Shown here: piece by piece, positions 34,683-42,734 of the stretch
Layout of the letters: the number at the start of each line of letters is the position of its first letter
Position numbering within the stretch: position 1 is the stretch's first letter
Assembly (NCBI GenBank): GCA_937916485.1
Contig: CALFSV010000295.1
Location: 5,543-69,542 of the forward strand
DNA length: 64,000 nucleotides
Direction of reading: 5' to 3'
Source: an uncultured Paracoccaceae bacterium
Lineage (GTDB): Bacteria > Pseudomonadota > Alphaproteobacteria > Rhodobacterales > Rhodobacteraceae
Notes under the pieces: generated by a model
Databases searched by the model: none
What the model saw: only the letters and a program-made list of their open reading frames with translations
What the model was told of the DNA's origin: nothing
Translations under genes and position numbers: made by a program

Positions 34683-35879
34683 TCAGTCTGATGTCGGTCG
34701 GATTTCTTCGCCGGCAAGGGCGTGGCCGCCAATAGGCAGCGCCTTTTCCACGATCCGGGCAAAGAACGACGCGCCATAGGGCGCGGCCTCATCGTCAAAG
34801 TCGTAGTCCGGATGGTGCAGGGCCGCCGTGTCGCCATTGCCGATGAACAGATAGGATCCGGGCCGGTCCTCAAGGAAAAAGGCAAAATCTTCTGCCCCCA
34901 TCTCGGGTCCCGCCTCTGCATTCACCTGCGAGATTTCGGCAGCCACTTCGGCGGCAAAGGCCGTCCTGTGGGGCTCGTTGATGGTGGCCGGGTAGCCCAC
35001 TCGATAAAAGAACGAGGCCGCAACCCCGTAACTGGCGGCCTGCCCTTCGACCACTTCCTCCAGTCGGCGGCGGGCCATTTCGCGGACATGGGGCGCAAAG
35101 GTGCGCACCGTGCCGCTGATCCAGGCCTTGTCGGGCACAACATTCTCAACGCTGCCCGCATGGATCTGGGTGACCGAGATGACAAGGTCCTCAAGGGCAT
35201 AGTGATTGCGGCTGACGATGGTCTGGATGGCCTGAACGATGCCGCAAACCGCCACGACCGGGTCACGGGTCTGATGCGGGGTGGCTGCGTGACCGCCCTC
35301 ACCCTTGATCTCGATGAAAAAGTCATCGACCGCTGCCATGATCGGACCGGGGGTGGTGTAGAAGGCACCAAGCGCAGTACCGGGGGCCGAATGGATGGCA
35401 TAGACCTCTGAAATGTCGAACCGGTCAAGGATGCCCGCGTCGCGCATCACCTCGGCCCCGCCGCCGTCCTCCTCGGCGGGCTGAAAGATCAGCGCGACGG
35501 AGCCTGCGAAATTCCGCGTCTCGGCCAGGTATTTGGCTGCCCCCAAAAGCATGGTGGTATGGCCGTCATGGCCGCAGGCATGCATCGCGCCGGGGGTGAG
35601 CGAGGCATAGGGTGCCCCCGTCGTCTCATGGATCGGCAAGGCGTCCATATCGGCCCGCAGACCCACCGTCGCCCCGCTCGCCCGGCCACGGATGATCGCC
35701 ACGATACCCGAGGTGGCTATCCCTTCGTGGATCTCGTCCACCCCGAAGGCCCGCAACTTGTCCGCCACAAAGGCCGCCGTCTGGTGACAGTCGAAGGACA
35801 GTTCGGGGTGCTGGTGCAGATGCCTGCGCCAGCCCGCCATTTCGTCTGCCATTGCGGCGATTGAATTGATGACGGGCAT
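34683..35879 (-). CDS. M20 family amidohydrolase (hippurate hydrolase-like)
   Basis: A 398-residue M20D metallo-amidohydrolase. Metal and catalytic motifs: LRADMDALP, MHACGHDGHTTMLLGAAKYL and LIFQPAEEDGGGAEVM. The dimerisation insert is around residues 180-290, and GPEMGAEDFAFFLEDRPGSY supplies the late ligand. Relatives hydrolyse N-acyl amino acids such as hippurate or indole-acetyl-amino acids. It is the first gene of a minus-strand group with speB and DUF1499, suggesting amide/guanidino compound use. The exact substrate is unknown. Confidence 0.9.
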   Translation of the reverse strand: MPVINSIAAMADEMAGWRRHLHQHPELSFDCHQTAAFVADKLRAFGVDEIHEGIATSGIVAIIRGRASGATVGLRADMDALPIHETTGAPYASLTPGAMHACGHDGHTTMLLGAAKYLAETRNFAGSVALIFQPAEEDGGGAEVMRDAGILDRFDISEVYAIHSAPGTALGAFYTTPGPIMAAVDDFFIEIKGEGGHAATPHQTRDPVVAVCGIVQAIQTIVSRNHYALEDLVISVTQIHAGSVENVVPDKAWISGTVRTFAPHVREMARRRLEEVVEGQAASYGVAASFFYRVGYPATINEPHRTAFAAEVAAEISQVNAEAGPEMGAEDFAFFLEDRPGSYLFIGNGDTAALHHPDYDFDDEAAPYGASFFARIVEKALPIGGHALAGEEIRPTSD

Positions 35880-35952
35880 GGTTGGACTCCGCTCGGCTCA
35901 GGTCTAGGCTAGGGTTCGATACAGGGCCTAGCCCCAAGCTGAGAGGACCGCA

Positions 35953-36801
35953 ATGCCCGACACCTCCGACTCCCTGCTCTACGACACCACCGGCGGACCG
36001 GAGCGGCAAATGGCCCGTTTGCTGCGCATCATGGAGCATCTGCGCGATCCCGATACCGGTTGCCCCTGGGATATCGAGCAGGACTTTGCCACCATCGCCC
36101 CCTACACCATCGAAGAGGCCTATGAAGTCGCCGATGCCATCGCCCGCAGCGACTGGACCGAGCTGGAGGGAGAGCTGGGCGACCTGCTGTTGCAGACCGT
36201 CTATCACACCCAGATGGGGAGCGAGGCCGGGTTGTTCAGCTTTGCCTCTGTCGCCTGCGCGATAAGCGACAAGATGATCGCCCGGCATCCGCATGTCTTT
36301 GGTGCCGAAAGCCGTGACAAATCCGCCGACCAACAGACCGTTGACTGGGAAAAGATCAAGGCCGCCGAACGGGCGGGCAAGGCGCAGGGCCGCACGCTGG
36401 ACGGGGTCGCCATCGGCCTGCCCGCCCTGATGCGCGCGCTCAAGCTGCAAAAACGGGCCGCCCGCGTCGGCTTTGACTGGCCCGACGTGGCGCAGGTCGT
36501 GGACAAGATCGCGGAAGAGGCCGCCGAAGTGGTCGAGGCCCGCGACACCCTTGGCCCCGACGCGCTAGAAGAGGAAATCGGCGATCTTCTGTTCAACCTG
36601 GCCAACCTGGCCCGGCATCTGGGCGTCGACCCCGAGGTCGCCCTGCGCCGGACCAACGCCAAATTCACCCGCCGGTTCGAAGCGATCGAGGACCGGCTGG
36701 CCGAACGGGGCAAGACACCGGCCACCAGCGATCTGGCCGAAATGGACGCAATCTGGAACGAGGTGCGGATGGCAGACAAGGCCGCCCAAACACCTGACTA
36801 A
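35953..36801 (+). CDS. mazG: Nucleoside triphosphate pyrophosphohydrolase MazG
   Basis: A 282-residue tandem MazG. The first domain has CPWDIEQDFATIAPYTIEEA (the EExxE metal site) and the second VVDKIAEEAAEVVEARD plus EEEIGDLLFNLANLARHLGV. It hydrolyses NTPs to NMP and PPi, cleaning the pool. Its stop codon lies inside the palindrome of the downstream iron-type operator. It is divergent from the M20 gene across 73 bases. Confidence 0.94.
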   Translation: MPDTSDSLLYDTTGGPERQMARLLRIMEHLRDPDTGCPWDIEQDFATIAPYTIEEAYEVADAIARSDWTELEGELGDLLLQTVYHTQMGSEAGLFSFASVACAISDKMIARHPHVFGAESRDKSADQQTVDWEKIKAAERAGKAQGRTLDGVAIGLPALMRALKLQKRAARVGFDWPDVAQVVDKIAEEAAEVVEARDTLGPDALEEEIGDLLFNLANLARHLGVDPEVALRRTNAKFTRRFEAIEDRLAERGKTPATSDLAEMDAIWNEVRMADKAAQTPD

Positions 36802-36819
36802 AAAAATCAGGTATTGACC
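36792..36819 (+). promoter_or_regulatory. Probable iron-responsive operator and -35 box of the ferric-binding protein gene
   Basis: Perfect arms ACCTGA (36792-36797) and TCAGGT (36807-36812) separated by CTAAAAAAA give TGA-N9-TCA, the spacing described for Rrf2-family iron regulators (RirA/IscR) in alphaproteobacteria. A TTGACC -35 box (36814-36819) follows directly, so a bound repressor would cover the promoter. The -10 is not clear. The mazG stop is inside the site. Confidence 0.55.
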
Positions 36820-36871
36820 CGACAAAAAGACTCAGGTTACCAAAGGCCATCTTGCAACCTTTGAGGTTCCC

Positions 36872-37876
36872 ATGACTATTCGTTCAATTTTTCTGGCCTC
36901 TGCCGCGGTCGTCGCGGCCGCCCCAGCGCTGTCCGATGTGAATATCTACACCACCCGCCAACCCGAACTCATCCAGCCGGTGATGGATGCCTTCACCGCC
37001 CAGACCGGGATCGCGGTAAACCTCGCCTATGTCGAAAGCGGCATCGTCGAACGGCTCAGGGCCGAGGGCCGCCGCTCTCCGGCGGACCTTGTGATGACGG
37101 TCGACATCGCCAACCTGCAACAAATCGTGGACGCCGACGTGGTCCAGCCCGTCGAAAATGAAGTGCTCACCGCCGCCATCCCGGCCGAGCTACGCAGCCC
37201 CGACAACCTTTGGTTCGGCCTGACAACCCGCGCCCGGATCGTCTATGCCAGCCGCGACCGCGTCGCCGATGGCGAAGTCACCACCTACGAGGACCTAGCC
37301 TCGGACACCTGGGCCGGTCGCATCTGCACCCGCTCTGGCACCCACCCCTACAACCTTGCCCTGTTGGCCGCCGTCATCGCGCATGACGGGCCAGAGGCAG
37401 CCCAGGCCTGGGCCGAAGGCGTCCACGACAACCTCGCCCGCCGCCCCGAAGGCAACGACCGGGCACAGGTCAAGGCGATCTGGGCCGGCGAATGCGACAT
37501 CTCGCTGGGCAATACCTACTACATGGGCGAAATGCTCGGCGACCCAGAGCAGACCGAATGGGCCAATGCCGTGCGGATCATCTTTCCGACATTCGAGGAC
37601 GGCGGCACCCATGTGAACATTTCGGGCGTTGCCATGACCAAATCGGCCCCGAACAAGGATGAGGCGATGCAACTTCTGGAATTCCTGGTGTCGCCCGAGG
37701 CACAAGGCATCTATGCAGAGCTGAACAACGAATACCCCATCCTTGAAGGGGCACCGCTGTCTGACCTCGTGGCAAGCTGGGGCAGCTTTGACGCTGACAC
37801 CACCGATCTGACCGAAATCGCCGGCCACAGAGGCGCGGCGCTCCGGATCATGGAAATCGTGAACTTCGACGGCTAA
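36872..37876 (+). CDS. Ferric iron ABC transporter substrate-binding protein
   Basis: A 334-residue FbpA/FutA-type protein. The signal peptide MTIRSIFLASAAVVAAAPAL is followed by VNIYTTRQPELIQPVMDAFT. Tyrosine ligands are expected in GNTYYMGEMLGDPEQ, and the C-terminal AELNNEYPILEG is typical. It delivers Fe3+ to an ABC importer whose permease and ATPase genes are not adjacent; here the gene stands alone between mazG and uup. The operator upstream points to induction under iron limitation. Confidence 0.92.
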   Translation: MTIRSIFLASAAVVAAAPALSDVNIYTTRQPELIQPVMDAFTAQTGIAVNLAYVESGIVERLRAEGRRSPADLVMTVDIANLQQIVDADVVQPVENEVLTAAIPAELRSPDNLWFGLTTRARIVYASRDRVADGEVTTYEDLASDTWAGRICTRSGTHPYNLALLAAVIAHDGPEAAQAWAEGVHDNLARRPEGNDRAQVKAIWAGECDISLGNTYYMGEMLGDPEQTEWANAVRIIFPTFEDGGTHVNISGVAMTKSAPNKDEAMQLLEFLVSPEAQGIYAELNNEYPILEGAPLSDLVASWGSFDADTTDLTEIAGHRGAALRIMEIVNFDG

Positions 37877-37881
37877 ATTGC

Positions 37882-37915
37882 GCGGAGGCCGGGCAAATCT
37901 GCCTCAGGCCTCCGC
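37882..37915. terminator. Hairpin between the convergent ferric-binding protein gene and uup
   Basis: Nine-base arms GCGGAGGCC (37882-37890) and GGCCTCCGC (37907-37915). The second arm includes the last uup codons. No good T-run on plus; minus is followed by GCAATTTAG. Probably a shared terminator. Confidence 0.5.
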
Positions 37916-39712
37916 CCGCTCCGCCAATATCAGCCACTCTTCTTCGGCCGCCGCCAGACTTGCCTGCCGTTCGGCCATGGCCTCTGTCGCCTTCTTGAAC
38001 TTGGCCGGCTCCCGACTGAAAAGGTCGGGGTCAGACAACAGGACTTCAAGCTTGCCAATCTCGGCCGTCAGCTTGTCGATCAGCTGCGGCAGGGTCTCAA
38101 AGCGGTGCTTCTCGGTAAAGCTGAGGCCGGATTTCTGGGCGGCGGCGGTCTTGGGCTTTTCCTTCGGCGCCAAGGCCTTGGCCGCGGCAACTTCCATCTC
38201 GATCTCGCCGCGCTGGGTGCGATAGTCGGACCAGCCGCCGGCATAGACGGTCGCCCGCCCGTCGCCTTCCATGGCGATCGTGGTGGTGGCTACCCGGTCA
38301 AGGAAATCGCGGTCGTGGCTGACCAGAAGGACGGTGCCGTCATATTCGCCCAGGATGTCCTGCAACAGGTCCAGCGTCTCGATGTCGAGATCGTTGGTCG
38401 GTTCGTCCAGCACAAGCACGTTGGAATCACGCGCCATCAGGCGGGCCAAAAGCAGGCGGGCCTTTTCGCCCCCCGACAGGGCGCGGACAGGGGCGCGGGC
38501 CTGCGCCTCGTCAAAGAGGAAATCCTTGAGGTAGCCGATGACATGGCGCGGCTGGCCCCGGACCATGACCTGATCGGCCTTGCCCGACACCCGCATTTCG
38601 GGATCACCCGTCAGACTATCCCAAAGCGACATATCAGGATCAAGCGCCGCACGAGCCTGGTCAAACACCGCTACCGCTAGGTTCGTCCCATGTTTGACAG
38701 TGCCTGCATCGGGTTGAACTTCACCTAGCAATATCTTGATAAGCGTTGTTTTTCCAACGCCATTGGGCCCAACGATGGCGATCCGGTCGCCGCGCTGAAC
38801 CGTGAGGCTGAGGTTGCGCAGGATGGGTCGGCCACCAAATGCCATTTCCAGCCCTTCGGCCTCGATCACCTTCTTGCCCGAAGTCGACCCACTCTCGAAC
38901 GCAAGGGCCGCGGTGCCCTGACGGCGGATCTGGCCGGCCCGCTCGGCGCGCAGGTCCTGAAGGGCGCGGACGCGGCCCATGTTGCGCTTACGGCGGGCCG
39001 AGATGCCCTCGACGGCCCAGCGGCCTTCGGACTTGATGCGGCGGTCCATCTTGTGACGGGCGAGGTCCTCGTCTTCCCAGACCTTGTCACGCCAGGCCTC
39101 GAACCCGTCGAAACCTGTCTCCTGACGACGGACGACGCCCCGGTCAATCCAGAGAGTCGCACGGGTCAGTTCGCGCAGAAAAGCTCGGTCGTGCGAGATC
39201 AGGACATAGCCCGCCCGTGTCTCTTTCAATTCGTTCTCAAGCCAGGCAATCGCCTCGATATCCAGGTGGTTGGTCGGCTCGTCCAGCAGCATCAGTTCCG
39301 GGGCCTCGGCCATCAGTTTGGCCAGGGCCGCGCGGCGACGCTCACCGCCCGACGCGACAGACACATCGCGGGCCGGGTCGAATTTCAGCCCCTCGGCCAC
39401 CATCTCGACTCGGTAGGCCTCGCCCTCGTCCAGGCCGCTGGCGGCATAGTCGCCCAATGTGGCATGCCCGCCCATCGTCGGGTCCTGCTCCATATAGCCG
39501 ACCGTCACACCGGGGGCGGCAACGCGCAGGCCGTGATCGGCCTCCACAAGGCCTGCCATGACCTTCATCAGGGTCGACTTGCCCGACCCGTTGCGGCCCA
39601 CCAGGGCGACGCGGTCACCCGGTTGGACGTTGACGCTCAATCCCGCGAAAACGGGATCGCCCCCGAAAGTGAGCGAGATATCGGAAAGCTGAAGAAGAGG
39701 TGCGCGTGCCAT
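37904..39712 (-). CDS. uup: ABC-F ATPase Uup
   Basis: A 602-residue duplicated ABC ATPase without membrane segments. Domain 1: GRNGSGKSTLMK, SGGERRRAALAKLM, LLDEPTNHLDIEAIAWLENE. Domain 2: GPNGVGKTTLIK, LSGGEKARLLLARLM, VLDEPTNDLDIETLDLLQDI. The ETLDLLQDILGEYDGTVLLV stretch and the C-terminal charged coiled coil (LPQLIDKLTAEIGKLEVLLS) mark the Uup branch, linked to ribosome function and transposon precise excision in E. coli. It is single on the minus strand, followed by repeat R4 upstream of its start. Confidence 0.93.
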   Translation of the reverse strand: MARAPLLQLSDISLTFGGDPVFAGLSVNVQPGDRVALVGRNGSGKSTLMKVMAGLVEADHGLRVAAPGVTVGYMEQDPTMGGHATLGDYAASGLDEGEAYRVEMVAEGLKFDPARDVSVASGGERRRAALAKLMAEAPELMLLDEPTNHLDIEAIAWLENELKETRAGYVLISHDRAFLRELTRATLWIDRGVVRRQETGFDGFEAWRDKVWEDEDLARHKMDRRIKSEGRWAVEGISARRKRNMGRVRALQDLRAERAGQIRRQGTAALAFESGSTSGKKVIEAEGLEMAFGGRPILRNLSLTVQRGDRIAIVGPNGVGKTTLIKILLGEVQPDAGTVKHGTNLAVAVFDQARAALDPDMSLWDSLTGDPEMRVSGKADQVMVRGQPRHVIGYLKDFLFDEAQARAPVRALSGGEKARLLLARLMARDSNVLVLDEPTNDLDIETLDLLQDILGEYDGTVLLVSHDRDFLDRVATTTIAMEGDGRATVYAGGWSDYRTQRGEIEMEVAAAKALAPKEKPKTAAAQKSGLSFTEKHRFETLPQLIDKLTAEIGKLEVLLSDPDLFSREPAKFKKATEAMAERQASLAAAEEEWLILAERAEA

Positions 39713-39751
39713 GAGGCTCAGCTAGAGCGGCTCTGCCACGGGTGCAAGGCC

Positions 39752-39813
39752 TGCCCTTCGCTTCGTCTCAAATACTCTCCCCGAAGGGACCGTCCTGTCC
39801 GGCAGCGCTGCCC
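39752..39813. repeat. Dispersed repeat, copy R4
   Basis: TGCCCTTCGCTTCGTCTCAA then ATACTCTCCCCGAAGGGACC, located between olsB and uup. It matches R2 at 19356 closely over the first ~31 bases and shares the following GGC…GCGCTGCC elements. Confidence 0.6.
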
Positions 39814-39835
39814 TTGGCGCGGCTTTGCGCCCCTA

Positions 39836-40600
39836 CTACCCCGCCACCGCCCGCAGGGCGCGGGCGCGGGCAGCGGGAATCGCCTGTATCTCAAGCCCGG
39901 TAAAGACGTGCAGGGTATTGAGGTCGGTATCGACCACAGCATGATCGCTGACCCAGCCCCCCATCGCCAGATAGCTCCGCAACAGGGGCGGCATCCGAAG
40001 CATCCCTTCGCGGCGGTCGGGAGTGCGGGCGCGGGCCTCGAACCGCTGCACGAACCGCAAGACTTGGGGGGCCTTAATCCCCGGGCGCCAGCGCGGCGGG
40101 GCGATGTGGCGTTCGGACAACATATCGAAGGCATCGCTATAAACCTCGGCAGATGTTCCGGCAAAGGACGAGCAGCCAAACAGCAGCGCAACGTCGGCAT
40201 CATCGACAAACCTGGTGATCGCCGCCCAGGCGACCCGCAACACGTCGGGGTCACGGCTGTCGGGATGAATGCAAAACCGTCCAAGCTCGGCCATCGGACC
40301 GGGATAGTCCTCAAGTCCCGTCAGGTCATAGTATTGGGCGGCATAGCTATGGCCAATATCGGCCCCGCCCTGCAGCAGCATCAGGCGAAAGCAGCAGACA
40401 AGCTGGCCGCTGCGCTGATCCTCGACCAGCACATGACTGCAGCTTTGGTCAAAGCTGTCAGCCTCTTGCCTGTCGGGCCGAGGCGCAACACCACCGCGTT
40501 CGATAAAGCAAAGGTGCCGCAGCCGCTGGGCGGCGATAAGGTCGACCGGGCTCTGGGCAATCCGGGCCGCATAGCCCCCTTTGCGCAGCATGACTGTCAT
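39836..40600 (-). CDS. olsB: L-ornithine N(alpha)-acyltransferase OlsB
   Basis: A 254-residue GNAT-fold acyltransferase: LRHLCFIERGG, SCSHVLVEDQRSGQLVCCFR, SYAAQYYDLTGLEDYPGPMA, ELGRFCIHPD, and PPLLRSYLAMGGWVSDHAVV with DTDLNTLHVF. The family transfers 3-hydroxyacyl groups from acyl-ACP to ornithine, the first step of phosphate-free ornithine lipids. The partner olsA is not in view, whereas the two are often adjacent. It is divergent from msrB over 71 bases. Confidence 0.88.
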   Translation of the reverse strand: MTVMLRKGGYAARIAQSPVDLIAAQRLRHLCFIERGGVAPRPDRQEADSFDQSCSHVLVEDQRSGQLVCCFRLMLLQGGADIGHSYAAQYYDLTGLEDYPGPMAELGRFCIHPDSRDPDVLRVAWAAITRFVDDADVALLFGCSSFAGTSAEVYSDAFDMLSERHIAPPRWRPGIKAPQVLRFVQRFEARARTPDRREGMLRMPPLLRSYLAMGGWVSDHAVVDTDLNTLHVFTGLEIQAIPAARARALRAVAG

Positions 40601-40671
40601 CGAGGCCTCACTTGGCGGAACCGAACTGCCGCACTAGATAAAGGGCAAACATCACAGAGGATATACACCCC

Positions 40672-41064
40672 ATGGAGAAAGTCGTTAAGTCCGATGCAGA
40701 GTGGCGCGCCCAATTGTCGGATCTTGCCTATAAGGTAACCCGCAAACACGGGACCGAGCGGGCCGGGACGCATGACAATTTCCCCAAGGAGGCCGGCACA
40801 TTCATGTGTGTCTGCTGCGGCGCTCCGGTCTTTGAAAGCAGCACCAAGTTCGAAAGCGGGACCGGCTGGCCAAGCTTTTATGCCCCCATAGACCCCGAGA
40901 TGGTCGGCGAAACCGAGGACCGCAGCTTTTTCATGCGCCGGACCGAGGTCCATTGCAACCGCTGCGAGGCTCATCTGGGTCATGTGTTTCCGGATGGACC
41001 AGCCCCGACGGGCCTGCGCTATTGCATCAACGGCGTGGCCCTGACTTTCGAGCCCGAAGACTGA
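40672..41064 (+). CDS. msrB: Peptide-methionine (R)-S-oxide reductase
   Basis: A 130-residue MsrB. Zinc cysteines C46/C49 and C95/C98 are present, the substrate region reads [10 protein letters not shown], and the catalytic Cys118 is in [11 protein letters not shown]. It reduces methionine-R-sulfoxide in oxidised proteins. Full length, with a GAGGATATACACCCC stretch before the ATG. Confidence 0.97.
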   Translation: MEKVVKSDAEWRAQLSDLAYKVTRKHGTERAGTHDNFPKEAGTFMCVCCGAPVFESSTKFESGTGWPSFYAPIDPEMVGETEDRSFFMRRTEVHCNRCEAHLGHVFPDGPAPTGLRYCINGVALTFEPED

Positions 41065-41090
41065 CAGGGAAACGTGGGCTGACACAGCGA

Positions 41091-41117
41091 CCGCCGGGGG
41101 GCTTGCCCCTCCGGCGG
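41091..41117. terminator. Hairpin between convergent msrB and bamE
   Basis: Arms CCGCCGG (41091-41097) and CCGGCGG (41111-41117), extended inside by GGGGC/GCCCC pairing. No clear T-run on either strand, so it may need Rho or serve as a 3' stabiliser. Confidence 0.45.
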
Positions 41118-41128
41118 ATCTAAAAGGT

Positions 41129-41602
41129 CTATATGCCCTCGCCAAACAGGGCCCCGGCATCGAAGTTGCCGATATTGCCGAACAGCTGCCGCAGGAAGGT
41201 CGTGTCGGGCAGATTGTCGTCGGTCACCCGCCGTGACAGCGCGACCACCTGACCATCCTCCAGGCCAAAGCGTTCGATATTGCTGACCACGCCCCGCCCG
41301 TCAAAGCTGATGGCAAGGACTTCGCGGCTGATTTCTTCAGGCTCCCAAAAGCCATAATGCCGGAACCTGCTGGTGACGTAGTAAAATCCTTGATCGTTCA
41401 GGACCCCGCCAGCGGTCGGTGTGCCGATCGCCGCTTGCACGCTTTCGCGGGTGTCGACGCCGACCGAAACAACGCTCAGTTGGTCGTCGGTCGGCACATA
41501 GCCGTGATTGCGGAAAATCGGGGTACAGGCCGTGACAGCACAGAGGGCAACAACGCCCAGCATGCGCCGTAGCGTACTGTTTGTTCGTGGGTTCATGGTC
41601 AT
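41129..41602 (-). CDS. bamE: Outer-membrane assembly lipoprotein BamE (SmpA/OmlA)
   Basis: A 157-residue lipoprotein with lipobox CAVTAC and the SmpA/OmlA domain: FRNHGYVPTDDQLSVVSVGV, DTRESVQAAIGTPTAGGVL, WEPEEISREVLAISFDGRGV. BamE is part of the beta-barrel assembly complex that inserts LptD and other porins. It is divergent from yceD. Two in-frame methionines (41602 and 41596) are equally possible starts. Confidence 0.9.
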   Translation of the reverse strand: MTMNPRTNSTLRRMLGVVALCAVTACTPIFRNHGYVPTDDQLSVVSVGVDTRESVQAAIGTPTAGGVLNDQGFYYVTSRFRHYGFWEPEEISREVLAISFDGRGVVSNIERFGLEDGQVVALSRRVTDDNLPDTTFLRQLFGNIGNFDAGALFGEGI

Positions 41603-41727
41603 TGACCCGCCATCGTGTTAGGTGCTCCGCCCGCCTGCTGACCGCCAGACACCCCTTGCATGGGCGCCCGGTCGCTTTTATCCGGCTTACATCATGCCGC
41701 GCCCCCAATTCAAGAAAGGATGCAGAA

Positions 41728-42312
41728 ATGAGCATCGAGTCGAACAGCCGCGATAGCCAGCCTGCCCTGCCCACGCTTGTCCTGCGGCTGGCCGATCTGT
41801 CCAAGCGCACCCCGACCGACGTCTTGCTGACGCTCGATGCCGCCCAACGGGGCGCAGTCGCCGACGTTCTGGGCATCCCGGCCATCCGCAAGCTGCGCTT
41901 TGAAGGCACCCTGTCGCCCGAGGGCAAGACCGACTGGCGGCTTGACGCGCGACTGGGAGCGACGGTGGTGCAGGAATGCGTGGCCACCCTGGACCCGGTA
42001 ACGACCCGGATCGACGAACCCATCGTTCGGCGATACCTCGCCGATCTGCCCACGCCCGAGGCCGGCGAAGTCGAGATGCCCGAGGACGACACCCTCGAGG
42101 GATTGCCCGCTACGCTTGATATAGCTGCCGTGATGATCGAGGCCCTCGCCCTCGCCCTGCCCCCCTATCCGCGCAGTGACGCCGCCGAAGTGGCCGAGTT
42201 CACAGTGACCGAGCCCGGCAAGACCCCCATGACCCAGGCCGACTTGCGCCCCTTTGCCGGTCTGGCCGCCCTGCGGGGCACCTTGGGCAAGGCGGAGGAT
42301 ACCGAAAAGTAA
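41728..42312 (+). CDS. yceD: YceD/DUF177 family protein
   Basis: A 194-residue DUF177 protein: a core with LRFEGTLSPEGKTDWRLDAR, VVQECVATLDPVTTRIDEPI and ALALPPYPRS. It sits directly upstream of rpmF as in most proteobacteria. The family is implicated in 23S rRNA/50S maturation, but the mechanism is not established. The MSIESN start is preferred because a GAAAGGATGCAGAA ribosome binding region precedes it; the open frame reaches back to 41581. Confidence 0.9.
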   Translation: MSIESNSRDSQPALPTLVLRLADLSKRTPTDVLLTLDAAQRGAVADVLGIPAIRKLRFEGTLSPEGKTDWRLDARLGATVVQECVATLDPVTTRIDEPIVRRYLADLPTPEAGEVEMPEDDTLEGLPATLDIAAVMIEALALALPPYPRSDAAEVAEFTVTEPGKTPMTQADLRPFAGLAALRGTLGKAEDTEK

Positions 42313-42503
42313 CCTGCCCCCCCGGGCGAAAACAGACGTTCAAAGGGGGTTGCGCTCTGCGCCTATCGCAGTATGTATGCGGCCTCTTTCGGATCAGCGC
42401 TCGACAGGGCCGGGTTTCATCGCTAAGACCCGCCCGATATCGCGAGGCGATGCTAAACAAACCGGGCCATTGGCCCACCCTTTTATTGACCTGAGGTTGT
42501 GAC

Positions 42504-42710
42504 ATGGCTGTCCCACAGAATAAAATCTCCAAGTCGCGCCGGAACATGCGTCGGGCACACGATGCCCTGACCGCCGCGAACCCCAACGAATGCCCCAGCT
42601 GCGGTGAGCTTAAGCGCCCTCACCACATCTGCCCCTCCTGCGGCCACTACGCCGACAAGGAAGTCGTGGCACAGGCCGCAGAGGTCGATCTTGACGAAGA
42701 TGCCGCCTAA
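42504..42710 (+). CDS. rpmF: 50S ribosomal protein L32
   Basis: A 68-residue L32: [20 protein letters not shown] with the zinc ribbon [18 protein letters not shown]. It begins the rpmF–plsX–fabH–ihfA–merR group. The 190 bases upstream have a possible promoter (TTGCGC at 42350, 17-base spacer, ATGTAT), tentative only. Confidence 0.97.
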   Translation: MAVPQNKISKSRRNMRRAHDALTAANPNECPSCGELKRPHHICPSCGHYADKEVVAQAAEVDLDEDAA

Positions 42711-42734
42711 GGGCTGCACCTCAAGTAGTCGAAG

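Noticed and set aside
39053..40738. Plus-strand open frame of 561 codons over uup/olsB
   Set aside because: Antisense to two recognised genes and spans their intergenic repeat; chance frame.
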